A stretch of DNA of 64,000 bases. Origin: Lobosporangium transversale (Eukaryota > Mortierellomycota > Mortierellomycetes > Mortierellales > Mortierellaceae). The notes beneath the pieces were generated by a model that saw nothing but the letters and a program-made list of their open reading frames with translations, was not told the DNA's origin and ran no database searches. The position numbers were made by a program, and so were the translations under genes. Positions 35,308 to 46,985 of this stretch are shown piece after piece. Every line of letters begins with the position of its first letter. Position 1 is the first letter of the stretch. The DNA is taken from the NCBI RefSeq assembly GCF_002105155.1, contig NW_019028982.1, positions 1,290,256 through 1,354,255 on the forward strand. The letters are read 5' to 3'.

Positions 35308-35779
35308 TCAAAATCAGGAACGCAGCTCAGCACAAAAGCTCATATCATTGAGGCCTATCCGGACGATTCTTCTGAAGGCCTGAAGCGTTTCTCTGTCATG
35401 TTTGAAGCCTTACTCCTTGGACATGAAGATTGGGTCTACACTATTAACTGGCAGCCTGCCATGAATCTGAATGGGAAGTACCACCAGCCCATGTCCTTGC
35501 TCTCAGCCTCAACGGACAAGAGTATGATGATCTGGAAACCAGACGAAGCAACAGGTGTTTGGGTGAATAACACCCAGATGGGTGAGGTTGGAGGTAATAC
35601 TATTGGATTCTATGGAGGCCTGTTCGGACCAGATGGACGCTGGATCTTGGCATATGGCTATAATGGCGCATTCCATATTTGGAAGAATGAAGGGGACGAA
35701 ATTGGAGGTAATGATATTCGATGGTACGACGTTTTTGATTGAAAGAAAAGACATAGTTTTATACAACGGAAAGTCATTT

Positions 35780-35811
<32 letters not shown>

Positions 35812-37252
35812 GGGGGGGGGGGACCAGATCGGTGGATGCCACAGGTTCCAGCAAGTGGACATTATGCTCCTGTGCAGGATTTGACATGGGACCCAACGCA
35901 ATCGTATCTTGTGACAGTCTCACTTGACCAAACCGCACGTTTATTCTCCCCTTGGACACATACTATCAGCAAAGGCAACGGTAACAATGATAGCTCCGTG
36001 ACTGAAACAACCGTCTCAACATGGCATGAGATCGCGCGTCCACAGATTCATGGATATGATGTTCAGTGCATCGCTTTCTCCTCCAAATACACATTCATCA
36101 GCGGCTCAGACGAAAAAGTGCTCCGTGTCTTTGATGCGCCTCAGACATTTGTCCGATCTCTGGCTTACTTGACTGCTAACGACTCTTTGCTGGGAGACGA
36201 AAGCTCGCGCCCTGTGGGGGCCAACTTACCTGCATTAGGTCTTTCCAACAAAGCTGTATTTGAGAATGATATTGCATCGATGGTGGAGGCTCAAGAATCT
36301 GAAGAGTATCTGTCACAGCAATCATTTGTCTCCACAGGCGCCACACCCACAAGCTTAGTCGAGACCATGACTCACCCACCATTTGAGGAACATTTATTGC
36401 AACATACATTGTGGCCAGAGGTCGAGAAATTGTTTGGACATGGATATGAGTTAATGTGTGTGGATGCTTCACATGATGGAGAATGGATTGCATCTGCTTG
36501 TAAGGCTCATACACCTGATCAAGCGGGCGTTCGGTTATTTAATGCCAAGACTTGGAAGCAAACCCCACATCCACTGCAGTCTCATACCCTCACAGTGACT
36601 AAAGTCAAATTTTCACATAGTGACAAATATCTTCTGAGTATTTCCAGAGATCGTTTGTGGAGCTTATTTGAACGAGTTGAAGATTCTGATGGTGAGCCAG
36701 TCTTTATTTATTTTTATTTATTTATTCTATTTTTAAAGAAAGCATTGGGTGTCACTTACCAATTTCAATCAATGCCCTTTTTTTTATGTTTGAATGTGCA
36801 CTCAAAGCTTCAGATCCGTACAAGCTTGTGGCAAGTAATAAGGCGCACGCTCGTATTCTATGGGATTGTTCTTGGTCCTATGATGATTCTTTGTTCGCAA
36901 CAGGTTCGCGTGATAAAACAATTAAGATCTGGTCAAAGACTGCTCAGGTGACGCCTGTATGGAATTGCATTGCGACGATAAAATTGCCTGAAGCTGTCAC
37001 CGCCGTCGAGTTTGCACCCAAGATCCCTGCTGAAAATGGCGATGTCGTGAAGTCGAGCGACCATATCCTTGCAGCAGGCCTGGAGGACGGCCGCATCTTC
37101 TTATTCAAAGCAACTGCGAGTCAGCCTGAGGCGTGGTCATCATTGGGTGAGATCAAGCGCGAGTAAGTATTAGAGCCTTTTTATTTTGTTTATTTTATCT
37201 TATTGGAACCGAGTCAATATACTTTTTCCGTCCTGAACTAATTCTACACGAT

Positions 37253-37289
<37 letters not shown>

Positions 37290-37430
37290 AGGCTCACGCA
37301 TATTGGTACAGTGAACGGATTGGCGTGGAGACTGGCAACGGACGAGTCAGCTGGTGTGAAAAACAAGTTGCAATTGGCTAGCTGCAGCGCCGATCATTCT
37401 GTCCGCTTATTTAATATTAGGATGCTTTAG
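33838..37430 (+). CDS. ELP2: Elongator complex subunit Elp2 (WD40 protein)
   Basis: Eight exons join in frame: 33838-33960, 34076-34421, 34575-34723, 34850-35190, 35307-35707, 35828-36691, 36814-37162, 37292-37430; 903 residues. The start EFISIGCNRLTQALAWG is the conserved Elp2 N-terminus. Many WD repeats follow, for example GHSARVNCVAF, SGSADKTARIW, LATGSGDGTIKIW, GHEDWVYTINWQP, GHYAPVQDLTWDP, ARILWDCSWSYDD and SCSADHSVRLFNIR at the end. Elp2 forms two seven-bladed propellers and scaffolds Elp1-Elp3, which modify wobble uridine in tRNA in the cytosol. Exon 5 begins right after a 30-base A run plus G. Exon 6 follows T29G11 and ACCAG. Exon 7 has two in-frame acceptors six bases apart (aag, then cag); I chose the second. 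Length and repeat content fit the family. Confidence 0.93.
35783..35822. repeat. T29-G11 homopolymer pair in an ELP2 intron
   Basis: Twenty-nine T followed at once by eleven G, ending five bases before the exon 6 boundary (ACCAG). Such tracts are also hard to sequence, so the exact lengths are uncertain. Confidence 0.85.
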
Positions 37431-37639
37431 ATTTGTCGAAGAAAAAGTGAGTAAAAAATAAAATTGTTTTTTGATTATTAATCTGCTTGTTTGATAGCTT
37501 TCATATAATGTTACAATATGTTTATACTTGAATCAGAAGGGCAAAAAAAAAGAAGGTATAAAAAAAAAAAAGACGAGGCGAAGAAAGCCTAGTGATCCTG
37601 TAGAAAAGATTAGAAATGAAATGGTAGGTTTTTCTTCTT

Positions 37640-37784
37640 TCAAGGCTTTTCTTGAGGGATCTGAGTTAAGTCAAAAAATGGATCAAGACAACTCAGCCAT
37701 GAGCACATTTCGTTGCGGTTTGGCGCTTGCATCATGTATGAGTTGCTAGATGTGTATATCGCAAAGACGTGCTGCAGCTATAGA

Positions 37785-37815
<31 letters not shown>

Positions 37816-40800
37816 GTTCAGACACTATTCATTTTACAGAGGGTCAAAAATAATAATAATAATAATAATAGGAGTAAGATATACGTGATAAAGCAGTTGT
37901 CGTTACGTTTAACATGATCTCGAGATCGCGCTTGTAGTCGATACGGACATGGGTAAGATTGATGACACCAAGTTCTTCCGTTTCTGATGAGTTGGTATAG
38001 ACACTCATATAAGGCCTCCGAATCACAAACCAGCGTTTGATCCAGTTCTCATCTCTATTCTCAGGATAAAAAAGGTACCCTTTCTTGGATACAATATCGC
38101 TTAAAAAAAAAAAAAAAAAAAAAAACTTAGTAACAATTTTATGTTAAAAGAGAGTGAGTCTCAATGTAAAATAATTATCGAGCATACCTCTTGGTTATCA
38201 ATTTAACTTCTGACTGTAGTTTTGGTGTTGGGCGAGGTTGCTTGATAACAGTCAAGTTGTCAGCGTTCGTTGAAGGAGGGTCCTGACTGATTAATATCTG
38301 TGGTATTAAGATTAAACACCCAAGATTAATGTGGATATTTTAAAAAATAAAAAAATAAAAATAAAAAAAAATTATAGTACAAACGGCTCGAGCAGTTGGT
38401 GTCCTTACATCTTGTATTGAAACAGTTTTGAAGCGCCATAGGTCGATCACTTTACGCAAAAGCCCCTGTCTGGCTAACTCAGGTGCCTTATCATTGTCCT
38501 CTTCCATACAATCATCTTCGGTATGGTTCCCTTTGTCTCTGCACAGGAATGACTTGTACTGTTTGCTAGTTTCAACTAGTTGAAGCCATTGCCTTGTTTT
38601 TTCAACAGCTTCCAATTTACGGATTCCCTTCCTTGTCAAGTTAAAGTCATTAATAAGCGATACGCCACGAGGTCTCCAAACCCCAGCCAGAAACTCTTCA
38701 CCTCTCACGTATTTGCTGGCAGTATTCAACCGCCATAGCTCTGATGCATTTCTGGCCACAATTGGTCGTAGTGTCAATAGGAACAGTCCACTTGCCTTCT
38801 TGAGAACTCGCGTAGTAGAGTGCTGCAGAAACATTGGGACGAATCTATAGGGTGCATGCGATCCTGCTCGTGCCTCCCGGTCCTGAATCTGAGCTGCAAT
38901 ATCCATACGGAAACAAATAGGCTCCATGCACCTCTCCGCCTCTACAAACCAAGTCAGCGTCAGAAGGATACGCGTGTTCGATGTAGTTACCCTGTTCAAA
39001 AACAAAGACTCATGCAGAGTACTGTCCCATGAGGCATAAACAATTAAAACACTAGTGCCATCAGCAAGATATTCGGGCTTTTGTCCAGGGACAATGTTGA
39101 GCGAAACGTCTTCTCGAGGAGAGGACTCTGTTATTTTGCCATTATTGCCGAGCAATCTCACTCTTCCGATATTAATCTTGGAAACATGGTTCCATGCGAA
39201 TTGATGACCAGACGTGTGAGATAGTGTCAGTACAATCCGCCGCTGCAGTCCCTGACGAAGTTGGAAAGCTCCTATATCAACCGTCGATTTAGAGATCACT
39301 TGCACAGGCATGTAATCACCTGATGGTGCTAATTCGCATACTTGAACGTGAGCAAGGACGTCGTGGTGTTCCTCCATAGTCAATTCATCTTCAGATCGCC
39401 GTTCTGATAGTGATGACAAAGAGCCTTCGCAACCCACATGAGGTCTGCGCCGACTTCGTAGAGAGGGATGTCCATTTACTGCTGGTAACTTGTTTGATGC
39501 AGCGGTGGCGCTAGCTTGCGGTTGATGTGTATCCTCCTTATCTTTATCCCATTTTTCCCACGCTGCTAATGTAGTTGATGTAGCCTCTCCAAAGAACTCA
39601 AAGTTCAAAGATCCACGCAAGAGGATGTCCAAAATTGATGGTGTGACAGTTATAGATAATACCTGCGAAAACCCAAAAAAAATCGGACCTTCATCAAAAC
39701 CGCCTACAGGATCAGTTGCAAACAGCTTGTCCCCTCGAACCAAGCTTGCTTGGAGGACACCAACATTCTTTCCCACGCTTGCTGCCGCTCCTCCTCCTAC
39801 TGCTGCTTCTGTAAAGTTAGAAAGTCTGAATTGAGCGTGGATCTGGGTATATTGCTGTTCAGAGAACCCTTCAACTGTCAGGAGTGAGATTTCAAACAAA
39901 AGCTGGTCCCCCACTTTCAACCCGCTGGGTGTATCTAATGAGGTTGGTTGGTCTTGACATTTGTCGTGCTTCTGGATGCGATTATTTGTCTGCGATTTTA
40001 ACGGCGGAATCTTCAAACCAACAGGTCTTTCGGTATTATTATAGCTAAGTGGTGAAATTGCCACCCTTGCATTCCCGACCACTTGTCCTGTGATTCGACA
40101 AAGGATTGGAACCACTGACTCCTTGAACTGTATGCTGCATAGGCTCCGTAATATGACTGAGGCGCTTCCTATGAATGTGAATCGAGGCACTGGCGCTTCA
40201 TAAAATGGATCCCCCATATTGAAATGCTCCCGGTATTGAGGCCGATCAGAAATATTGTAAAGATTCCGCATTCGTTGCAAACGAACTTTGAGCTTTTCAA
40301 ATGACCAAACGTAGATGACGTTGTGCTTGCTGTCAATGACTCTGATGGCAACGCAAGGCCGCTGTGCAATGTGTAGCGATGTATCCTCGTCATTGCTGTA
40401 TTGAGAGATACCCGCTGTTGACTCCCAATATGAGCCTGGATTCCCCAAGGGTCCAGCTTCCACTATGGTGAACTGGTAGACAACCTGTTTGGACAACTCG
40501 TGACTGATGATGTTGGCTTCTTTGATCAACACTGCGTTAGTCAGGATGATTTCCGCCATGTGGATCCTCCGATGCTGCTTCCAAGAAGCCAAAGTTTTAT
40601 TGATAAGTCTAAGCTCATGATCAGAATACATTGGCAGAATATTCTCTTTGAGCTTCACCTCATCGAGATGGCTACTCGTCATGCTCATAATTGACATCCG
40701 TTTCATCTTCTCCTCATATTGCTGCCGCTGATCTTCCAATCGCGCCTTCAAATCCTCCTCAGCTCGTCGCAGCCTCTCTTCCATCTGTGATTTCTCTGCA

Positions 40801-43800
40801 AGAAGCTCATCTGATTTTGCTTCTGCTGCCGATAGATTTTGAATCTTGGCTTCGTATTCTATACGTTGTTGTGTCATCTGCTGCACCTCCAGCTCGGCCA
40901 ACCTTAGCTTCTCTTTTAGAGCTAGTGCTGACGATTCCAGTGGAGGGATAGGGCTCTCTCGCTCATCTTCAAACAAAGTGTGTTCCCCATGCCATCTCTC
41001 GATTGTCGACATCCGTGATGATCTAGATTCCGTATCGTCATCAACAGTTGACCCTGGACGACTATCAGAGCGTACACTCTTGCGCATATATCTGACTTTT
41101 GCGATGTTTTCAAACAGCAACTCCAAATCATGGTCCTTGAGATGATGGATACTGGATTCTGAAAGCATGTGGGCATGAATGACAGCCTCTTTGCGAGCAT
41201 AATTATAGTCCAAAAATTCTGACATAATTGAGGCAGACGAAATGGGAGAATCTGGCCGATCTTCTGGCCGATCGTCCTCCATACTATTTGAGTGGGTAGG
41301 ATGCTGATTCTTCAAGGCGGGAGGTGAGTTTGAACTCGATCCCCCAGTGTTTAGTTGCTGCTGCTGCTGGTCGCGCTCCTTACGAACCTCTTCCGGATGG
41401 TTGAAGCGGAACACATGATGGTCACCCAAAATAACTCTGAACCCTGAGCGCAGTCTCTTTGGCTTACTAATACGCAACCCATTGACCATTGTCATAGAGG
41501 ACGTACCGGGGTATAATGTGACAACTGAGTTAATGTTCTCAAAATAACAGTGCTGATCATGAATATTGGATCCTGAGAGGCGAATGTCGGCTGGCATTGA
41601 AGACTCCAATCGTCCAACGTGAGTCTGTCCAGGTTTTAGTTGGTAAACAAGGCACTCCGACATGAGTGGATCCTCACTCAAATTCACAAGATGTGGCATC
41701 TTTTTAGGGGTGTGTACACCAATATGGCCTTTTTCAACAGAAATTCCAAGCTCCTCTAAAGTTCGCTCACGCTCCAATTGGATCTCCTGAGTTCTTCTGA
41801 GCTTCTCCTCCCATGTCTCGTTTAGCTCCGCCATGATCTTCTCCGACGCCTGAACTTCATCCTGTAACTGCTCTCTCGTAAGTGTCCTTGGATTTCCATG
41901 GAGATCTACAATGGTCACTAAGGTATTAGAAGGTACCACAGTAGATCCTGTCTGTAGTGGATCGTATACACCCAATTTTGACCGTAGCTCCTGCAGTTCC
42001 TCCTTTAATTCACGAATTAATTTAGCGTTTGGATCTTCGTTCACGATAGCCTTGTTCTTTATCTTCTTGGCCTGATCTGCATAGCGAAGGGTGCTCAATG
42101 TCTCATCGTAGTTGATATCTGCTGGTGATAAGGCTGCAATCATCGCTGTTTTTGAGTTCCCGCCCAAGCAATCCTTCAAAAGCCAAGTCAAAACCTAAAT
42201 AAAGGCAAACATTGTAATATAAAAATATTATGATTTAGCAAGAGCACTAAAGTCACAAAAAAGGAAATGAAAATGAAAAAGATAAAGAAGAAAGAAAGAA
42301 AGAAAGAGGGAAGGAGAGGAGAAGGGGAGGAAGAGAGGGAAGTAGGGAAGAAAGAGGAATGCCTTTGTTTATAACTTACGGAGTCACGATAGGGTATAAA
42401 CACTTCTGGGGGTTTCTTGGTTCCTTTCTTGGGCACTGAAGCACTGGAAGCATCCGCCAAGGCCGAAATGACCTTGCCCAGTGTTGTCAATGATTTATTA
42501 ATGTTTGCTCCCTCTTTAAGACGCGCACCTGTTGCTCCAGTCGAATTAGCTCTCTCACTTCCTGCAAGATCCACAAGACTGTAAATCAATATAATTAGAA
42601 AATAAAATCATCTTATCTGATCTGCCATTATATGAATTCTAATTTGCTAGAAGTGTTGTCAAAGTCATACCATATTCGGGAGACTTTTTCTGTTTCTAAT
42701 TTGGTTTCAATATCGTATCTCTTTTGAGTGAGCAAAACTGTGAAAACCGCATGAGATCGACTGGATGTTTCGTTCATATTTGTTGCAGCCACTGTTCGAG
42801 CCTAAAATGAAAAGAGCATAGGCAGTTATGGATATAAAGTTGTTTTCAAAGAAATGTAATATCCGATAAATCTACTATACAAGACGCACCTTATTGCCTT
42901 CATCCATTAAGTTCTCGATGTCTTGAAAGGAGGTGACAATAAGTTTTGATAAATCCTCGACGTACGGGCCCAGGGACGGATGTTCACGTACTTTGAGATT
43001 CCCTTTGTTCTTTGGATTTAATAAATCACGAACCCGTTCGCAGTAAATTTCCATGTACGAGACCTCAACTCGGTAACTCAGTGTAGGATCCTTATTAGCC
43101 TCTATCCGCCGAAAGAGTTCATGGCAGGATAAGGGTATAATGCCGCGATCTTCTCCATATCCCATCTAGATCATAATTTGAGGCGTGATAATCAATGCAG
43201 GGAATTAGTTTAATGTCCAAAGCTTTCCCATGTAACAATGATATTCCAATGTTCTTCCTTTCTCATCATTATTAATTCTGTTTCTCCTGATTGTCCTTCG
43301 CAGTCATTTCATGGTAACTCACCATTGAGTATGATTTACCGCTTCCTGTCTGTCCGTCTTGAAAAAGGATAGAATAAGGTACCAAAGTTAGATACTTGGT
43401 ATGTTACAGCAGATAAACGAGTGGTATTAAGACACCTTTTATCTCTTGTCGACTTACATGCTACGATGCAGGTATTGTATCCGCTGAAAGCATGATTTAA
43501 CAATTCGACGCCCAAATCCTCGTATAACCGTTGTTGTCCTGCGTAATTTGAGTCGTTCTTATCAAAAGACCAGTAAGAATGATCAAACGAAAATGATTTC
43601 GTAGCGCCCCCACCGCCATCTGGTCCATCTGGCTTAGTGATAGTTGTCATATTGCCATCCATCCTTATGATGCATTCTGCTTTCCTGCTGATCTCTGTAA
43701 TAAAAGTTCAAAGCACACAAATATCAGCCAAAGCTAATGACCAGATCTGCATGATACAAGCAGTCTACCAAAGGGAGAAAAAAAAAGAAAAAAAAGCGGA

Positions 43801-43891
43801 TAATGACTAGTTTAAATTGCAAAAAAGACCTACCTCGACTGTTGAGTGGCCGACAGCGGACTACCACTTTGATGTTACCCCCTTTACTCAT
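37640..43891 (-). CDS. Kinesin-3 family motor (Unc104/KIF1 type) with FHA and C-terminal PH domain
   Basis: Ten exons on the minus strand: 43891-43834, 43694-43458, 43357-43323, 43165-42890, 42801-42671, 42578-42380, 42194-38409, 38297-38188, 38099-37907, 37771-37640; 1718 residues. The motor domain (about 1-361) starts [20 protein letters not shown] and has the P-loop GQTGSGKS (100-107), switch I NETSSRSH (212-219) and switch II DLAGSER (249-255). An FHA domain (about 480-578: [34 protein letters not shown]) and coiled coils near 370-465 and 740-830 follow. A PH domain sits at about 1612-1708, split over three exons ([20 protein letters not shown]; then [13 protein letters not shown] in the last exon, too short to stand out as an ORF). 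Kinesin-3 motors carry vesicles and endosomes toward microtubule plus ends, and the PH domain binds phosphoinositides. The gene converges with ELP2, 209 bases apart. Confidence 0.94.
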
Positions 43892-46291
43892 AGTGCAAGC
43901 AATGTATTAGGGCGAAGCACACTGGATGAATCTAGGGAATTGTAATTGCTGTGAGGAAGGAGGTCAACGGCTCGGCCCCACTGCTCCCAATGTCTTTTTC
44001 CCCCAAGAAATGGATATATGTGTGTCCTCCAAGTTGTTCAGTACTATTTGGCTTCAGCTAATTGTATGACAAGTTCGTCCAATGCTCTTCCTGTTGTAAA
44101 AGATGTGTCCTTGTTGGTTTGAATCGGTATTGTGATTTAGCCTTTAAAGCAAGTGGAGCAGATGATAGAAAAGGGTTAGAAGAGTTGATTTGTTTACAGC
44201 AATAAGTGTAAATGTATACAAGTATATAGACTTTATGTCTGTACAGAACCGAGAATAGAAATGAAATGGAGTAGAACAATGGCGGAAAACGAATGAAGGG
44301 CGGAAATTAAAAGCTGTAACAAAAGGGTCGAGAGCGAACCGCAAGTGCAGAAGATGAGAATGAAAAACAAATATAACAAATGATACAGCGTTGTGAAGAA
44401 CAAAGAAGTTAATGAGCAAAATGATGGAGGGCAAGGATGGAGCAATGAGCATTTCTAACATCTGTTAGACTACCAACAACCCACATGGGTGTTTGGCTTG
44501 GTAATGACAGATGTTATCATTCATGATACATGTACACAGTGTTTAGATACTCCGCCTATTAATTTGAATACAACACATGGTTGCTCAAATGACTATGTGA
44601 CACAGTCCATTGCATCTTAATTTCCCTCGATCGAACTCAGGCGCTATTCTCGTACCTCTTCAGGTTTTGGCTAATTGATTCATAAAACAACTATACATCG
44701 TGTCATGGATAGAGCTTAATCCATGATGGCTCCATTTGCAGAGACGAGCCAAGGACTAGAATGAAACAGCATAATGGTGCTTATACAAAATCTTCCGAAT
44801 GTACAATAGCTCATGTGATGTACATGTACCAAGCCAGCCATTATGGATAGGAGTAAAGGGGTTTTATTGGCTACTCTACGTATCTCACTTCCTCTTACAT
44901 CATCGTCCCCATCTATGCCATCCCCCACCTCCTACGCATCATCTTCTACAATGACCAACATGATATGATGAGCAAAAATCATCAGTAAATTCTGACCACT
45001 CAGGAATTATTCACGTACCAGCGGCATACCAGGTTATTTTGCAATAGGGTACACTGGTACATTAGTGATACCGTTGAAAACCACTGTACCTTACAGACAA
45101 GTTGATAAAGCCTGTGAAAAGTACGAATATTCAATTTTAATCATAGAGAAATGTTTACCTCGATTACTTAAATATAGGTGAAGGATAATCTATGATCATT
45201 CAACCTGCCGCTTACGTGTCCAGCCCACATCAAGTTTCATCTGCGATGTGTGGTACTGTTTGGCACGCGTAATTATGACCGTTCAACGCGTTCCTTTTGC
45301 CTTTTGATAATCTACTTGGCATATCACATGTGCTCCGTACTGAGTCTATTGACTGAATATCATACGACTATGAACCTTTACACCATAAACTCGTGCAGTA
45401 TTTTGAGTTCTTTCCGAGTTGAGAACTATTGAATTTCAGAACTATTCGCCTTGCGTAGGCAAGATCACTTCCATTCCCCAGCCCTCGTCATTGTTACTTT
45501 CTAGCATAAAGCTTCCCTTTCCATACAGAGCAAACAATAATCATGTTATGCGCTATTAAATATTATTATTATTATATTTCTGTTGCTTCCTTCACTTCTC
45601 CTGCGCGACCGTTCCCTCTACTCTTATAAAGCGGCAGGTCAAGGACTTCCTCCAATTACCTCTGGTTGCACAACACCTTGCCGGCGCATTACCTTCTCGA
45701 TCCAGGCCATCAATGCGGACTAATGGTCAGCTTCATGGTGAAGCCCAGCAGAGCGCAGTCTCTAATACTGAAAACGCCCTAGGAGTTGTAATGTCTGATT
45801 GCGCCACCAAGGCACACTTCAAACCTTTAGTTTAATCAATAATGCTTGCGAGCGATATATAATGTACATGTTCCAGGGCACGGCTGTCACTAATAGTTCA
45901 TAAAGTAAATAATAATAATGAGAGTAACGTATTTTTTCCACAATATATATTTATATACACCTTTTTTTTTATCGATGTTCACCCCACGAAGATTAGGCTT
46001 ATATGAAATGCACCTTTTACTCCAGTTACAACCGGCCATGAGCCAGTCTTCATTCATTCAACCGACATCAGCCCCTTTTTCATCAGGGTTTTAATTTGAG
46101 TGCTTATAGAGTGTTACCGCAATGACAACTATATATCGCTTTTCCCATCAGAGTACAGCCGCCTTGAGTATCTTTTAAATGCTGCGAGTTCCTCCCGAAG
46201 ACGGTCTTTCTTTTTTTGTGCAACAACGCGTGTGAGGCACCACTGTTTACATACATCTCACATAGAGGTCTTTAACCAATAGGGGCCTCTA
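43892..46291. other. Gene-poor block upstream of the kinesin gene
   Basis: 2.4 kb without a supported gene. The first 500 bases should hold the kinesin promoter and leader. TACATGTA palindromes lie at 44527-44536 and 44820-44829. The rest is AT-rich unique sequence with a small ATT repeat near 45560. Confidence 0.55.
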
Positions 46292-46985
46292 GCCTGAAAA
46301 TGTTCTATTGAAGATAGCTTTCAGCATCTCTTCAGCGTTTGCCAAAAAAAAAAAAATCTTACCATCTTCGTTTAGACTTTTGATGATGCCAAAGTTAAGT
46401 TCACATCCAAGTCTCGGTATATTGTGGTTGTAGTCATTCTTGGAGACTATCTCAAGGATTACGAGCTGGGCTCGGATACAGTTTAATGCTTCAAGCTCGG
46501 AGAGCGTCATATACAAGACCCATCATATACAAGGGCCAAATATTTTGTAACTGGTTTCCAAATCATAGTAATGTTATCATACAGATCGCTGTCTCGTATA
46601 ACGCCAACATTGTTTGCCTTGTAATCTCGGGCTACCTGGAGGCCTGCCTCAGTGTGGCACATAATCGCATTCCACCCTTTTCACTTCAAGTACTCAACGA
46701 GAGCAACTTGTTTTCCCATAGACCAGTAAAAGGCTCGCTTCAAGTTCTTGGCGACTGCTACAAAGTGGTGTTTCCGTACACGAAGGCTAACCTCTATCCG
46801 GCTGTTCAGAGTCTCCATCGCCTTGCATTATTTAAAAAACTTACTCGTTGACACAAACGGTGATTTGTTGTTTCTTGTTTTTCGGTACAAGGGGCGCCGC
46901 CAAAATTAGGAACTAGAGTCTCCTTCGGGCCAAGCTTCAGTATTTGCTGTTCAACTATTAAATGTACTTTATCCGCTGCATAGGA
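46292..46985 (-). pseudogene. Decayed XPG/FEN1-like (PIN-fold) nuclease gene fragment
   Basis: On the minus strand, pieces of one protein type follow in order but in different frames. They are GGAPCTEKQE (about 46880-46910), RAFYWSMGKQVALVEYLK ending at a TGA (46681-46683), then GWNAIMCHTEAGLQVARDY and NNVGVIRDSDLYDNITMIW (46558-46677), and in another frame IVSKNDYNHNIPRLG with SIIKSLNED-like sequence (about 46370-46450). The spacing TEA...A.DY...VIRDSD resembles the XPG internal motif (E-x-E-A...S-x-D-S-D), whose acids bind the catalytic metals. At least two stops and one or two shifts break it. The first acidic residue of the motif is His here. Recognition is by eye; a search would settle it. 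Confidence 0.5.

Noticed and set aside
37528-37749. 73-residue ORF on the plus strand
   Set aside because: Antisense to the last coding exon of the kinesin gene and extended by a poly-Lys tract.
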